Origin: a virus
Direction: 5' to 3' (one strand)
Length of the DNA stretch: 57,784 nucleotides
Virus record (IMG/VR): IMGVR_UViG_3300044742_000189
Location: 1-57,784 of that record
Shown here: positions 46,039-55,992 of the stretch, piece by piece
Layout of the letters: each line of letters starts with the position of its first letter
Numbering within the stretch: position 1 is the stretch's first letter
Program-made: the position numbers and the translations under genes
Notes under the pieces: generated by a model
What the model was told of the DNA's origin: nothing
The model's database searches: none
The model's input: only the letters and a program-made list of their open reading frames with translations

Positions 46039-47115
46039 CTAAGCGATTGTGCTAGAAGCCATCCTGATCCAGTTAGTTCCGTCGCTAACCATGATGCACC
46101 ATGCGCCGTCAGTTCCGGGTAAAATTGCAGTTCCGGCACTTGCCGTAGTATTGGGAACAACATTGGACGAGACGGATGTTACAGTCTGTGCTTGTATTGT
46201 CTTCATGTAAATCTCGCGACCTGGCCAAGCCGATGCTGCAGGAAGAGTTACTTGCGTGTCGCTTCCTTTGTTGCATATCACCCAGTTCTCCGTAGCCGCC
46301 AGACTGAAGTCGCCCGTCTTGGTGACGACGTTGCCGCGCGAAAGCGGCCCGCCCAATGTCGCAAGCAGCGTGCTCGCAATGGTTAGGCCGGCGACGGGCG
46401 TGTTCGGCGTTGAGCCCGTGCTGCCCGCAGGCGCCACCTTGAATATGAAGCTGCCGCCTGCTCCAGTCCCTTTCCCAGGCGAGGCGATGAACGTCCAATC
46501 TTTACCAGCTTGATCCGATGAGCCGCCAGTAACGAGTCCCTGAGAGCGGATCGTCTGCGCGACGGCGGCCGCATTGGTATCTGCATCGGCGGCGCCAAGC
46601 TGAAGAGAGGCGGCGCCGCCGCGCGTGATAAAGAGATCCTGCGTATCGCCATAAGAGGACCCACTCGTCCACGCAAGCGCCAGGGCGCTTGTTATCTGCA
46701 TCGCAGCGCTGCTGCGAACGCCAAGCCCAAACGCATTGCTTGAATCCGTGAAGGCTGCGCCAGCGCGAACTATTCCATAACCGGAGACACTAAAATACGA
46801 CGACACGCCCACCAGGCAATCGATATGTTTTGAATTGCCGTCACTTGCCGTGTCCGTAATCGCACTGCTAATAGAAGTAAAGACCGTGGCGCCGTTATTC
46901 CATGTTTGGCTGCTGGTGAGCGGCTTGCTGGTCGTGACGGTGCCGGCCGCAAAGATATTTTGCCCTGTCCACGTATTCGCTAAGCCAAGGATGTAATCCC
47001 TGATTTGGCTGTTGGTGAGATACCCCTTGACGCCGGCCTTCGACGCTGGGATGCGGTCGGTGGCCGACGCAGAAGCATGCGCGCTAGAGCCAGAAATAGT
47101 AACAGCGGTGCTCAT
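46039..47115 (-). CDS. Tail fibre/appendage protein, 358 aa
   Basis: N-terminal region (MSTAVTISGSSAHASASATD, SKAGVKGYLTNSQIRDYILG) like fibre and head-binding parts, then a Gly/Ser/Thr-rich beta body and a C-terminal WCIMVSDGTNWIRMASS motif common to phage appendage proteins. No enzymatic motif. Among the late structural genes. Confidence 0.72.
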   Translation of the reverse strand: MSTAVTISGSSAHASASATDRIPASKAGVKGYLTNSQIRDYILGLANTWTGQNIFAAGTVTTSKPLTSSQTWNNGATVFTSISSAITDTASDGNSKHIDCLVGVSSYFSVSGYGIVRAGAAFTDSSNAFGLGVRSSAAMQITSALALAWTSGSSYGDTQDLFITRGGAASLQLGAADADTNAAAVAQTIRSQGLVTGGSSDQAGKDWTFIASPGKGTGAGGSFIFKVAPAGSTGSTPNTPVAGLTIASTLLATLGGPLSRGNVVTKTGDFSLAATENWVICNKGSDTQVTLPAASAWPGREIYMKTIQAQTVTSVSSNVVPNTTASAGTAILPGTDGAWCIMVSDGTNWIRMASSTIA

Positions 47116-47119
47116 GGTG

Positions 47120-47266
47120 TCAGTCGTCCCATGCTATCCAGACGTTAACATCCTCGTCCCACGCCATGACATCGCCATCGTCCCAGAGGATTTCATCGGG
47201 TACGGAGCCGATAGGCGTCCCACCAGCACCGCCAATGAGGATGATGAGTTTTTTGACGGTATCCAT
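47120..47266 (-). CDS. Small acidic/Trp-rich protein, 48 aa
   Basis: MDTVKKLIILIGGAGGTPIG, then DEILWDDGDVMAWDEDVNVW. ATG 47266 shares TGATG with the preceding gene, so translation is coupled. The C-terminal WDD repeats could bind metal or sit on the virion. Not in known families. Confidence 0.62.
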   Translation of the reverse strand: MDTVKKLIILIGGAGGTPIGSVPDEILWDDGDVMAWDEDVNVWIAWDD

Positions 47267-47745
47267 CAGAGTTTTACGGCATGCAGCGTGATTTTGTGTA
47301 CCGTTGCGCTCTGTGGCGTATAGGCGCCAACGGTCACCAAATAGGCGAACAGGCTTTGACCGCTCAGCGCTAATTGCTTGTTGACGATGTTCTGCTCGAC
47401 GTAGACCGTGCCACCGAGATCGACGGCAGTCCCGAGCTCTAGGAAGCCAAGATAAGACGCGCGATCACCCGTCAGAATGTCCCAAGCAACATTGTCACCA
47501 TAAGCACTAGGCGGCGTGATGTTGTAAAGATGCAAGCGGTAGCTGGTTTCGCCCGATATGACGGCGTTGCGGTCAATTTCCAGCTGCGTGCTGGTAATCA
47601 TGATGCGCGATCCGGATTCACCCATGCCCTTGAATTCTAGGGCAGCGGTTGACCCCGTGGCCGCGCCGAGCACATCATTGGCTGTGTATGCGTTCGTATC
47701 GCTGGTACGCGTCAGCGAGACGATGGCGCCGTAAGCGTCGCTCAT
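47266..47745 (-). CDS. Structural protein, 159 aa
   Basis: Beta-rich: MSDAYGAIVSLTRTSDTNAY, GSRIMITSTQLEIDRNAVIS, LHLYNITPPSAYGDNVAWDI. Resembles small virion proteins around decoration proteins in podoviruses. No enzymatic motif. Confidence 0.72.
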   Translation of the reverse strand: MSDAYGAIVSLTRTSDTNAYTANDVLGAATGSTAALEFKGMGESGSRIMITSTQLEIDRNAVISGETSYRLHLYNITPPSAYGDNVAWDILTGDRASYLGFLELGTAVDLGGTVYVEQNIVNKQLALSGQSLFAYLVTVGAYTPQSATVHKITLHAVKL

Positions 47746-47779
47746 GATCGGAGGCCTTCGAGGGAGAGGAGGGGAGGGG

Positions 47780-48535
47780 TTAGGAAACCTTGCGCCAGTT
47801 GAATGTGATCGTGCCGGTGAAGGTCACAGCGCCTGCCGCGTCCACGTTGGCCCAGCCATCAGCTACGTTCAGAAACAAATCGTGCGACAGTCCGCCGGTG
47901 GTCTTGATCCAAACGCCCATGGTGCTGGCCGCCAGCATGCCCTTTAACACGAAGGTATCGCCCGCGACGTTCGGCAGAATCGCGGTGCCGCCTACGACGC
48001 CGCCGGCCGCACCGCCGTCGATATAGTCCTCCATGGTGGTGGACAGCGTTGTGACGGCGCCCGTTCCAACGGTGGAACCGACACCATACTCTGGTGTATC
48101 GGTCGTGACAGAGATTGCGGCGGTGAACTTGCCAAAAATCACCATATCCTTGACCACGATATCGCCGGCCGGAAAGGTGTAGAACTTCGCGCCAATCGCA
48201 AGGTTAGAACTGTCGCCGGACGTGCCGATCGCGAATGCGGTCATAGTTAGTTTGGTGAAGTGGTCGACATCGCTGCCGGATTCTAGGGCTGCCGTGGTTG
48301 CCGAGGTGGTGACGGTCCCAGCGGTGCCGTCTGGCAACCAGGCGCTTCCACTGTAGACGTTAATCAGGCCCGTCGTGGTGTTGTAGATGGCATCGCCAGC
48401 CTTAGCACCACCCGATCCCGTCAGCGCGTCCCGCTGCGTGGTCGTCAGGTTGTTGAGGCGCAAACCCGGGTGGTCTGTGCCCTCAAACTGGTGACGCTTA
48501 CTCCAGACGATCGGGATATCACGATGCACGGACAT
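47780..48535 (-). CDS. Appendage/fibre-like structural protein, 251 aa
   Basis: [40 protein letters not shown] and LPDGT are features of phage fibre shafts and appendages. The rest is beta-rich. The UXS gene overlaps its start by 17 nt. It is a possible substrate of the glycan cassette next to it, though nothing proves it. Confidence 0.72.
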   Translation of the reverse strand: MSVHRDIPIVWSKRHQFEGTDHPGLRLNNLTTTQRDALTGSGGAKAGDAIYNTTTGLINVYSGSAWLPDGTAGTVTTSATTAALESGSDVDHFTKLTMTAFAIGTSGDSSNLAIGAKFYTFPAGDIVVKDMVIFGKFTAAISVTTDTPEYGVGSTVGTGAVTTLSTTMEDYIDGGAAGGVVGGTAILPNVAGDTFVLKGMLAASTMGVWIKTTGGLSHDLFLNVADGWANVDAAGAVTFTGTITFNWRKVS

Positions 48536-49535
48536 GGGTTGTCCTTTCAGAAGGTTGATGACTCATGTCCGCACGGGCCTTTCCATTCGGCCGCACCGAT
48601 TTCATTAGGATCGTCTCGAAGTATGCAATCGTCGCCGTCAGGCCGTCGCGCAATGGCACGGTCGGCCGCCAGCCCAGCTCCGTCTTGGCGAGCGCGATGT
48701 CGGGCTGGCGCTGGCGCGGGTCATCTTGCGGCAGCGGCAGATACACGAGCTTCGATTTCGATCCCGTAAGCTCGATCACGAGTTCAGCAAGGTCATTCAT
48801 GGAGAACTCAGAGGGATTGCCGAGGTTGACCGGCCCAGTGAATCCGTCCGAGTTCTCCATGAGTCGAACCAGACCGCGCACCAAGTCATCGACGTAGCAG
48901 AACGATCGCGTCTGGCTGCCGTCGCCGTAGATGGTGATCGGCTTACCCTTTAGGGCCTGCACGATGAAGTTCGACACCACGCGCCCATCGTTTGGGTGCA
49001 TGCGCGGGCCGTAGGTATTGAAGATGCGTGCGACCTTGATATCTAGGTGATGCTGGCGACGGTAATCGAAGAACAGAGTCTCGGCGCAGCGCTTGCCCTC
49101 GTCGTAGCAGGCCCGCGGCCCCACAGGGTTGACGTTGCCCCAGTAGTCCTCGCGCTGCGGATGCTGGCTTGGATCGCCGTAGACCTCACTCGTTGAGGCT
49201 TGCAGAATGCGACACTTGAGGCGCTTGGCGAGACCCAGCATGTTGATGGCGCCATGCACGCTGGTTTTCGTCGTCTGCACAGGATCGCGCTGATAGTGAA
49301 CTGGCGAGGCTGGGCACGCCAGGTTGTAGATTTCGTCGACCTCTACATACAGAGGAAGCGTCACATCATGGCGCAACAACTCAAAGCGCGGATGGCCAAT
49401 GCGATGCTCGACGTTACGCTTGTTGCCCGTGACGAAATTGTCTAAGCACAGCACCCCATGACCGGCCTCGAGCAGGCGGTCACACAGATGCGAGCCGAGA
49501 AACCCGGCGCCGCCGGTCACCAGGATGGATTTCAA
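48519..49535 (-). CDS. UDP-glucuronate decarboxylase (UDP-xylose synthase) family
   Basis: 338 aa from TTG 49535 (GGAG 8 nt upstream; TTGA overlap with the preceding gene). TGGAGFLG (residues 7-14) binds NAD; the catalytic pair is in CYDEGKR (Tyr-x3-Lys). [12 protein letters not shown] and [14 protein letters not shown] are UXS-type. It converts UDP-glucuronate to UDP-xylose. It is first of four glycan genes placed between decoration and fibre genes. The C-terminal tail is phage-specific. Confidence 0.9.
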   Translation of the reverse strand: MKSILVTGGAGFLGSHLCDRLLEAGHGVLCLDNFVTGNKRNVEHRIGHPRFELLRHDVTLPLYVEVDEIYNLACPASPVHYQRDPVQTTKTSVHGAINMLGLAKRLKCRILQASTSEVYGDPSQHPQREDYWGNVNPVGPRACYDEGKRCAETLFFDYRRQHHLDIKVARIFNTYGPRMHPNDGRVVSNFIVQALKGKPITIYGDGSQTRSFCYVDDLVRGLVRLMENSDGFTGPVNLGNPSEFSMNDLAELVIELTGSKSKLVYLPLPQDDPRQRQPDIALAKTELGWRPTVPLRDGLTATIAYFETILMKSVRPNGKARADMSHQPSERTTHVRAS

Positions 49536-50632
49536 TTCAGGTACTCCGCCCATTGGCGAGCTCGGATCGCCCATGTGTGATGCCGGTTCATATGAACTGC
49601 CTGGGCATAGAGCGCAGCGGCATCGGTCTCGATGGAATAAGGGCGGTCAACGATGGCGCGCGTGTAGTCCCGCACATATTTTGGTTCGTCCTTGAAATCG
49701 ATAGGCACGAGATCGGCAAAGCCCTCAGTCGTTTCCGGGAGCGCGGCGAAATCACTCGTCACCACACGCATTCCCGCGGCCATTGCTTCCATCACAGCTA
49801 TGCAGCTCGTTTCCGGGAATATGTTGGGATAGGCGAGGATGTGCGCGTGCGCGAGGCGTTCGGCGAGAGCCGGCTGAGGCAGGGAGCCGACGTACTCCAC
49901 GCCATCAGTGGACCTCAGGGCGTCGTACATGCCGCTGAACATTTCCGCGTCGAAAACCTCGTGCTTCCGATAGACAGCCATGCTCGAGAAGACGCTTAGC
50001 TTGGCTTCCGGGTTGCTTCGTCGGTACTCCGGGAAGATGTCGAGCAGATGCTTCAAGCCGCGGTATGGCGTGCTGGTATAAGCCAGCGTCAACGGGTTGG
50101 ACTTAGCCCTGACCAGATCATCAGGCGAACGGAACAACCCCTCGAAAGACGGCGCGATCGCATTGCGGATGGTGGTCAGCCGATCAGGGGCGAGACCGAA
50201 CGTCTCGATGTAAGAGTTGCGCTGCCAATCCGACACGCAAACGATGCCATCCCAATTCTCGCTGATCTCCTTGACGGCCAGCCTGCACATCGCCGGCTGC
50301 ACCGTCTCGTGCTGCGTCCACAGGATCAGCTTCGTCGATGGCGGCAGATCGGAGCGCCGCTTGCTACCGCTCGACGAGTTGAGGACGATAACAGCGTCGA
50401 ACTTGCGCTCGCGAAAGAATGCACCACTGCAAAGGCGGGCGTTGATGCACTCGACCCCGGATACTATGGCCGGGCGCTTCGTGCCGGACATAACCGTGAC
50501 TGTGTGCCCCACCTTGGCAAGCGCCACCGCGAGGTAACACAGCGCCGACTGAGACCCGCCGAGCGGCCCGACCGTAGGCGCATCGACGTTGTAGTCCCAG
50601 TCCGTGAGATCAACGAAGCAGAGGCGCATCAC
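49532..50632 (-). CDS. Glycosyltransferase, family 4 type
   Basis: 366 aa. Features of GT-B fold retaining enzymes: N-terminal [20 protein letters not shown], middle [20 protein letters not shown], and the E-x7-E type donor site [20 protein letters not shown]. Transfers a nucleotide-sugar, plausibly xylose from the neighbour's product. ATG 50632 in ATGA overlap. Confidence 0.87.
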   Translation of the reverse strand: MMRLCFVDLTDWDYNVDAPTVGPLGGSQSALCYLAVALAKVGHTVTVMSGTKRPAIVSGVECINARLCSGAFFRERKFDAVIVLNSSSGSKRRSDLPPSTKLILWTQHETVQPAMCRLAVKEISENWDGIVCVSDWQRNSYIETFGLAPDRLTTIRNAIAPSFEGLFRSPDDLVRAKSNPLTLAYTSTPYRGLKHLLDIFPEYRRSNPEAKLSVFSSMAVYRKHEVFDAEMFSGMYDALRSTDGVEYVGSLPQPALAERLAHAHILAYPNIFPETSCIAVMEAMAAGMRVVTSDFAALPETTEGFADLVPIDFKDEPKYVRDYTRAIVDRPYSIETDAAALYAQAVHMNRHHTWAIRARQWAEYLN

Positions 50633-51351
50633 GCTGCCGAGCCCATCTTCTCTGGTCTATCGGCGGCGCTCTTGGTAAAATCCCCGGCCCAGACGTTGCG
50701 GCCCGCATGCAGGAGCTTGATTACCGGATCGAGCCAAATCTTGAAGCCTGCACGTGTGGCGAATACGGAGAACGCATAGTCCTCTCCCCACCACATCGGC
50801 TTGCCCTTGGCATTCTTGGGAAACCCATCGATGAGACCCGTTGGGAACAGATCAATCACATCGGACTGGAACGGCTCGTGGTAAAACGTGCGGCCCGCAT
50901 GCTCGGCATACAAAACCTCTATGACCTCGCGCTTGATGAGCAAGAACCCGGTTGCGACCATGTCGCACTGAAGCAGGCCAAAGTCATCGGGTATGCCATC
51001 GGTCAACGCATACGGCCATGTCTTGGTTGGAGGCAGACCAGGCGCGACCTTCTTAGGGTAGGGCGCCACGATGATATCGCGGTCGTAGCTGAGCAAGCGA
51101 CGCAGGGCGCCCGCGGGGGCCGCTACGTCGTCATCCCAGAAGAACAGATGACTGCAACCAGACTGCATGAACTGATGGGTGAGAAGATTGCGGCACAGAT
51201 GCACGTAGCAGTTGCCGTGCAAGAAATTGACCTCCGGCCTCTCTTTATCGGCCTCCTGCATATCGAGGACCGTCGCGTTGAGACTGACGATGCAATCGAT
51301 GTCCGGCTTACCCGTACCTGACGGCATGGCAATGAAAACGCGTTCTTTCAT
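50629..51351 (-). CDS. Glycosyltransferase-like protein, GT-A fold
   Basis: 240 aa. FFWDDDVAAPAGALRRLLSY holds the DxD metal motif; ATGFLLIKREVIEVLYAEHA and WWGEDYAFSVFATRAGFKIW (acidic catalytic Glu-Asp) are GT-A landmarks. Possibly adds the first sugar to a protein. ATG 51351. The upstream methyltransferase stop lies 8 nt before. Confidence 0.83.
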   Translation of the reverse strand: MKERVFIAMPSGTGKPDIDCIVSLNATVLDMQEADKERPEVNFLHGNCYVHLCRNLLTHQFMQSGCSHLFFWDDDVAAPAGALRRLLSYDRDIIVAPYPKKVAPGLPPTKTWPYALTDGIPDDFGLLQCDMVATGFLLIKREVIEVLYAEHAGRTFYHEPFQSDVIDLFPTGLIDGFPKNAKGKPMWWGEDYAFSVFATRAGFKIWLDPVIKLLHAGRNVWAGDFTKSAADRPEKMGSAA

Positions 51352-51358
51352 CCTGTCC

Positions 51359-52141
51359 TCATGTCTTGCGCACCTGAGCGATGAAGTACCCGTTGTGCCA
51401 ATCGCTTTTGCCGCGGGTGTACTTGTCGGGTGGGTGGCTGTCGTTCTTAGTGGTGCGAATCTCGATGGCGTGATCTACGCGAAGTCCGGCATCTATTAGC
51501 GCCTTCAGCGTTCCAGTCCTGACCCCGAGCCAGTTCCAGTCGTCTACGATGAGGGTGTAGCTATCGGCGAGCGCATGCTGAGCGCGCCTGATCCCTTCGT
51601 AGTGATCCTGCTCATTGTGCGGCCCGTCGAACACATACACATTGAACGGGCCGCCCTTGATGCTGGAATATCGGACATCCCGGAAGTCGGACTCAATAAC
51701 CTCTAGCGTGGCATCGGTTCTGATGGCGGCGATATTGGCAAAGAAGTCCTCACGCGGGCCGCCATACTCGGACCAATTATCAATGCAGCAAGCGTGCCCC
51801 TTATTGCCCTCGATGGCAGAGGCAAGCGTCGAACCCTTCCACGATCCGACCTCGAGGTAGCGAGCGTCAGATCCGAGCAACCGCATCAACTGGTTGATGA
51901 ATATCCGATACCTACGGCCAGACATTCCATCTAAGCCGAGCACAAATGGCGAGGGGCGAGCAACTGTCGGACTGATAGCGGCCAGCATGGCTTGGCCGAT
52001 AAGCGTGCCGCTGGTGACTTGATCCCACCATCCCAATTCCTCTCGGTAGGATGGTTCTGCCAACCGCCGCTGGCGGTGTAGATCGGCCCGTGCGTCACCG
52101 TCTGAGAATTGGGGCGAGCCCATTTGCGCAGGCTCGCCCAT
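51359..52141 (-). CDS. SAM-dependent methyltransferase (Methyltransf_24-like)
   Basis: 260 aa. YLEVGSWKGSTLASAIEGNK is the AdoMet-binding loop; CCIDNWSEYG follows; VYVFDGPHNEQDHYEGIRRA and YTLIVDDWNWLGVRTGTL are typical of the family that methylates sugars in glycan cassettes. It lies in the cassette with two glycosyltransferases and UXS. Start ATG 52141. Confidence 0.85.
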   Translation of the reverse strand: MGEPAQMGSPQFSDGDARADLHRQRRLAEPSYREELGWWDQVTSGTLIGQAMLAAISPTVARPSPFVLGLDGMSGRRYRIFINQLMRLLGSDARYLEVGSWKGSTLASAIEGNKGHACCIDNWSEYGGPREDFFANIAAIRTDATLEVIESDFRDVRYSSIKGGPFNVYVFDGPHNEQDHYEGIRRAQHALADSYTLIVDDWNWLGVRTGTLKALIDAGLRVDHAIEIRTTKNDSHPPDKYTRGKSDWHNGYFIAQVRKT

Positions 52142-52150
52142 CTTGGTCTG

Positions 52151-52615
52151 TTACGCTGCCACGGGCGCGATTCCGGTCGTCACGTTGATCTCAGGATCGA
52201 CGAAATACGACAGCCCGAGGATGAACGTGCCGGCTACGGCGGTCTCTGCCGTAGTGGCAACCGTCATCTTGAGACGGGTGGCCGTCGCATACTTGGTGTA
52301 GCGAGCGGTTGTCGTCATCGCTGACGAACCGGCGCTCTGACCAGTGGTCGTGTTGGCGAAGAACAGGTTGGTAGTGGTCGAGTCGCCGACGTTGTACGCT
52401 AGTGATGTGCCGGTATCCAAATCGTCGACCTTCACATAACCATCAACGATGACGGCGCCGGCCGGAACATACATGAGCCAGGTAATGTCGCCGGTCTGCA
52501 TCTGTGTGGTTGGCAATTCCGCAATTGCGGTTGCGTGAACGATTTGGCGATTGCCGCCAGGGCCTACGCCCACATAGCCGGTTTTCGCGTTTGGAAGAGT
52601 GACTGTGTCAACCAT
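52151..52615 (-). CDS. Head decoration/structural protein, 154 aa
   Basis: Beta-rich (MVDTVTLPNAKTGYVGVGPG, ADGYVKVDDLDTGTSLAYNV-type patterns, WLMYVPAGAVIVDGYVK). Position right after the capsid gene fits a decoration protein. It may also be a glycan acceptor, as the four glycan genes follow. Start ATG 52615. Confidence 0.76.
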   Translation of the reverse strand: MVDTVTLPNAKTGYVGVGPGGNRQIVHATAIAELPTTQMQTGDITWLMYVPAGAVIVDGYVKVDDLDTGTSLAYNVGDSTTTNLFFANTTTGQSAGSSAMTTTARYTKYATATRLKMTVATTAETAVAGTFILGLSYFVDPEINVTTGIAPVAA

Positions 52616-52696
52616 TGGAGTTCATCCTTCGAGAAAGATTGTGGGTTTCGACTTGTTTAGCTGTGCAGCGATGCGTGTTTCCGCTATACTTATGCG

Positions 52697-53242
52697 ATGC
52701 AGAACAGCGACGAGATTTGGAAGGTCATCCCCAACTATGGGGATTGCTATTCGGTATCCAATCGTGGGCGAGTTATGCGCTTGAAACGCGGGCCCGGCAC
52801 AAGGCCGGGTCGCATTTGCAAGCCAGCATACTTGCGGGGATATGCTCGCTACAGGTTAAGCGTTAATGCCGAGCACCCACGCATGTTCAACGCCCACCGT
52901 CTCGTCTACGAGGTCTTCGTTGGCCCGATCCCGGAGGGAATGCAGATCAATCACAAGAACGGCATCAAGGACGACAACAGACCAGAGAACCTTGAGGTCG
53001 TTACTGCGTCTGAGAACAAACTGCATGCTCATCGCGTTTTGGGTCTGCCCGGCAATATCAACTCAATGCCAGGCGAAACAAATCCAAGAGCGAAAGTGAA
53101 CTGGGATCAGGTTCGCGAAATCCGCCGACGCTACGCAGTCGGCGGCATCAGTCAGCAGGCTCTCGCCGATGAATTCCGCCTTGACCAAACGGTGGTAAGC
53201 CGAATTGTCAGAGGAACTATTTGGAAAGAGCCGATCGCATAA
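52697..53242 (+). CDS. HNH homing endonuclease (NUMOD4 + HNH)
   Basis: 181 aa, against the late genes. A NUMOD4-like start (IWKVIPNYGDCYSVSNRGRV) precedes HNH: FNAHRLVYEVFVGPIPEGMQ, INHKNGIKDDNRPENLEVVT. A C-terminal HTH (ISQQALADEFRLDQTVVSRI) follows. Free-standing, between decoration and capsid genes; likely cuts an intronless site in relatives lacking it. Confidence 0.92.
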   Translation: MQNSDEIWKVIPNYGDCYSVSNRGRVMRLKRGPGTRPGRICKPAYLRGYARYRLSVNAEHPRMFNAHRLVYEVFVGPIPEGMQINHKNGIKDDNRPENLEVVTASENKLHAHRVLGLPGNINSMPGETNPRAKVNWDQVREIRRRYAVGGISQQALADEFRLDQTVVSRIVRGTIWKEPIA

Positions 53243-53264
53243 GTCATTGAAAACACTAGCGAAA

Positions 53265-54398
53265 TCACGCGTCCCCGACTGCGGCAAACCACCCGGTGAC
53301 AATGCCATTGTCGATGAACGTCCCGTCGACGCCGTGCTTGCGCATGATCTTGTTGACGCCAACCATCTCCTCGATGCCCGCGCCGGTGAAGAAGTCGTAA
53401 TCGGTTTCCTTCTTCTCGGTCGGCCTCGGCTCCTGACCCCAAGCAGCGCAAATCGCCTGTGCGCCGCAAAGGAAGGCGCCGCCGCAGACGACTGATCCGC
53501 TGTTGGTGATCGTCGGGAACTCCGGGATCTCGCGGATGATGACGCCGTCATGGATAAGGTCGCCGTCCTGAAACAGCGGGTTGTTATCCATGCCGTTGCC
53601 CTCACGGGAGCGAGCGTCACGATTGTTTGAGATGATCGTGCTGTCGCCCTTCAAATCCCGGAACGATCTTGAGTTTGTGAACAGGACGTAATACTCGCGA
53701 CCCGCTTCCGAGTCGGTGCGGATTGGCCGGATGTGCGGATCGCACGTCTTGGCCAGCCGCTTCATGACGCCGATTGCCGCCGCCGTGAGCTTGTCGTCGG
53801 TGTTGTCGAGAGTAGCCAACGATGTGGCGAAGTCGGTGGCGTTGTTGGAGATCAACTTGCCGAACAAAGTACGATCCGTATTGGCGGCTCGCCATGTGTT
53901 GTTCTGGGTGCTGGTCGCCGTGATGTTCCAACTATTCAGCGGCGCGGTGACAGTTGCGCATTGTGCGCCGCTGAACGCCACCGAATGCAGTGCATCGATG
54001 ACATCGTCGCGCAGCTTTTCGCTTGACCACTGCTTGAGCAGCGGGCGGGCGGCATCGCGAGCGCTGGAGGCGTCGTAATGCTCATCCTGGGCCGAGAATT
54101 CGATGGCGTTCCTGCGATACTGGATCGTCACCGAATGGCTGTGCTTGCCCAACGACTCCTCTGCACCGGTCAGGCGCGTGTTGCCGACCACGCCGCCGGA
54201 GGTCAAGCGACCAACGAGCGGGATCGTCAACGTCTTGCCCTTGGGCTTCAACTCCATCGCCGTGTGGATGACGGAGGTAATGCCCTCGCTGCCGGTGCCC
54301 ATATATTTCTTGAAGCCGGACTCGCGGACATACTCCAGCCAATACTGCTGCCTCCACTTAGTAAGTACGAGATCTGATGGCGTTGTGGTGGTGGTCAT
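53265..54398 (-). CDS. Major capsid protein, N4-gp56/DUF4043 type
   Basis: 377 aa. MTTTTTPSDLVLTKWRQQYW, ELKPKGKTLTIPLVGRLTSG, YRRNAIEFSAQDEHYDASSA, FTNSRSFRDLKGDST and FPTITNSGSVVCGGAFLCGA are features of the DUF4043/N4-gp56 capsid proteins (HK97 fold). Flanked by two homing nuclease genes, on the opposite strand. ATG 54398. Confidence 0.92.
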   Translation of the reverse strand: MTTTTTPSDLVLTKWRQQYWLEYVRESGFKKYMGTGSEGITSVIHTAMELKPKGKTLTIPLVGRLTSGGVVGNTRLTGAEESLGKHSHSVTIQYRRNAIEFSAQDEHYDASSARDAARPLLKQWSSEKLRDDVIDALHSVAFSGAQCATVTAPLNSWNITATSTQNNTWRAANTDRTLFGKLISNNATDFATSLATLDNTDDKLTAAAIGVMKRLAKTCDPHIRPIRTDSEAGREYYVLFTNSRSFRDLKGDSTIISNNRDARSREGNGMDNNPLFQDGDLIHDGVIIREIPEFPTITNSGSVVCGGAFLCGAQAICAAWGQEPRPTEKKETDYDFFTGAGIEEMVGVNKIMRKHGVDGTFIDNGIVTGWFAAVGDA

Positions 54399-54410
54399 GA
54401 GAGTTCCCGT

Positions 54411-55220
54411 CTAGGTTCGTTGCGGCTTCGCAAAGAGCTGCGATTTGAAGAAGTCGCCCGCATCCATGACCACCGGGGACGTAGCGCTGGCCCTGGTGGC
54501 GGATGAAAGCGACGGCGGGAGAATTTGAGGCTGCCCAGGTCGCGCGGCAGGCGCGGCCACCCCCTTCGCCAACTCAGCAAGGATTTCCGCTTTGAGCTTT
54601 TCCTTGTACGCGGCGGGGTCGCCGATTTCCTTCGCGATGGTCTGGCTCGTGTGCCACTTCATCAGCTCCTGGTAGGGAAGCTGCTGGTTCAGGAAGTAGT
54701 CACCTAAACCTGCCGCCTTGGCAGCATCGCGTGCAGTTTCGACGGCTGCATCGCCATGCTTGTCCCTAGCCAGCATCTCGGAGGTGTTGGCCCTGTTGTG
54801 GATCGCCATGCTTTGCATTTGCTGGTCCTTGCGGGCCAACTCCTGCTGAACGGCTGCAGCGAACCTTTCGGGCTCAGCCACCGGATCGATGGGTTGAGGC
54901 TGAGGTCGTGACGCATATTGCTGCGCCTCAAAATGCTGACGGATTTTCGCTTCGAGTTCCTGGCGTTCCTGGCGCAATTGCGCTTGGGCGGCTTGACGCT
55001 CTTTGCGTTCCTCAATCAGCAAATGCAGGGGAACCTGATACGGCTCGGCTGGCGTCGGCGGCACAACGGGCTGTGGGGCCGGCTGCGCGACGACGGGCTG
55101 AGCTACTGGCTCGGCTGTGGGCTGTGCCTGATGATGATCCGCCGAAATAGGCTGGAGGATCGACTCAACGTCCGCAGGCAATGCTTGCGGCTGAGCAACT
55201 TCAACTTGATGCTGTTCCAC
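54411..55220 (-). CDS. Scaffold-like protein
   Basis: 269 aa, Pro/Gln-rich N-terminal half (PAPQPVVPPTPAEPYQVPLH) then a charged coil (LLIEERKERQAAQAQLRQER, QELEAKIRQHFEAQQYAS) and a structured C-terminus. Position upstream of the capsid gene and composition fit procapsid scaffold. Similar in layout to P22 gp8. Confidence 0.82.
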   Translation of the reverse strand: MEQHQVEVAQPQALPADVESILQPISADHHQAQPTAEPVAQPVVAQPAPQPVVPPTPAEPYQVPLHLLIEERKERQAAQAQLRQERQELEAKIRQHFEAQQYASRPQPQPIDPVAEPERFAAAVQQELARKDQQMQSMAIHNRANTSEMLARDKHGDAAVETARDAAKAAGLGDYFLNQQLPYQELMKWHTSQTIAKEIGDPAAYKEKLKAEILAELAKGVAAPAARPGQPQILPPSLSSATRASATSPVVMDAGDFFKSQLFAKPQRT

Positions 55221-55383
55221 TGCGTTTTTCTCCAGTATCGTTGGGGAGCCACGAACCGCCCTGTGTCGTCGGGCGCGACGAACCGCTCTGGACGCAACTG
55301 TCTTTCCACCGTTCCGAGCGCGGAACGATGTGACTTCAGACGCGAATGCTGGTAAAATGGACTAAGCCAAATAGAGAGAGAAC

Positions 55384-55926
55384 ATGCCGCTTACTCAACG
55401 CCAGAAATGGGCTATCAAAAAACGAAACCGTCGCGGATTAACTTGCGAGCGCCTAAAAGAGTTGTTCGTGTACGACCAGGACGCCGGAACCTTTCGGCGC
55501 ACAGTAGATGCGGGAGGCTACAAGGCTGGAGCCATTGCGGGCGGCTCTACTGGCAAGGGATATCACTACATTGGCATCGACGGAGCGCAGTGGCTCACGC
55601 ACCAACTGGCGTGGCTATACGTTTACGGTGAATGGCCATCAATGCAGATCGACCACATCAACGGCAACCGAGCCGACAACCGCATCGCTAACCTACGGGA
55701 GGCCACAGATTCTCAGCAGAGAGCGAATTCCGCCACTCACAAGAACAACACATCAGGCTCCAGAGGGGTGAGCTTCTACGCGAAACACAACCGCTACAAA
55801 GCTAAAATTGCGTACAACGGCACAACGCACTATCTTGGTTGGTTCAAGACACGCGAGGAGGCCGAAGATGCGTACCGCAGAGCCGCTACCCGTCTATTCG
55901 GGGAGTTCTCTGCTGAACTGCGCTAG
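55384..55926 (+). CDS. HNH homing endonuclease with AP2-type domain
   Basis: 180 aa. HNH: WLTHQLAWLYVYGEWPSMQI, DHINGNRADNRIANLREAT (His, Asn, Asn). The C-terminal AP2/ERF-like DNA-binding part reads SGSRGVSFYAKHNRYKAKIA, HYLGWFKTREEAEDAYRRAA. Between scaffold and the 103-aa gene, on the opposite strand. ATG 55384. Confidence 0.93.
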   Translation: MPLTQRQKWAIKKRNRRGLTCERLKELFVYDQDAGTFRRTVDAGGYKAGAIAGGSTGKGYHYIGIDGAQWLTHQLAWLYVYGEWPSMQIDHINGNRADNRIANLREATDSQQRANSATHKNNTSGSRGVSFYAKHNRYKAKIAYNGTTHYLGWFKTREEAEDAYRRAATRLFGEFSAELR

Positions 55927-55992
55927 CTTCAGGCGCCCTGCCGTGTCGCTGCGGAGCAGTTCTTCACCCACGAGCACCCGTGCGAGTAGCGA

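Noticed and set aside
50048-50779. 243-aa plus-strand ORF opposite the glycosyltransferases
   Set aside because: A shadow without motifs; it spans two minus-strand genes with clear family features.
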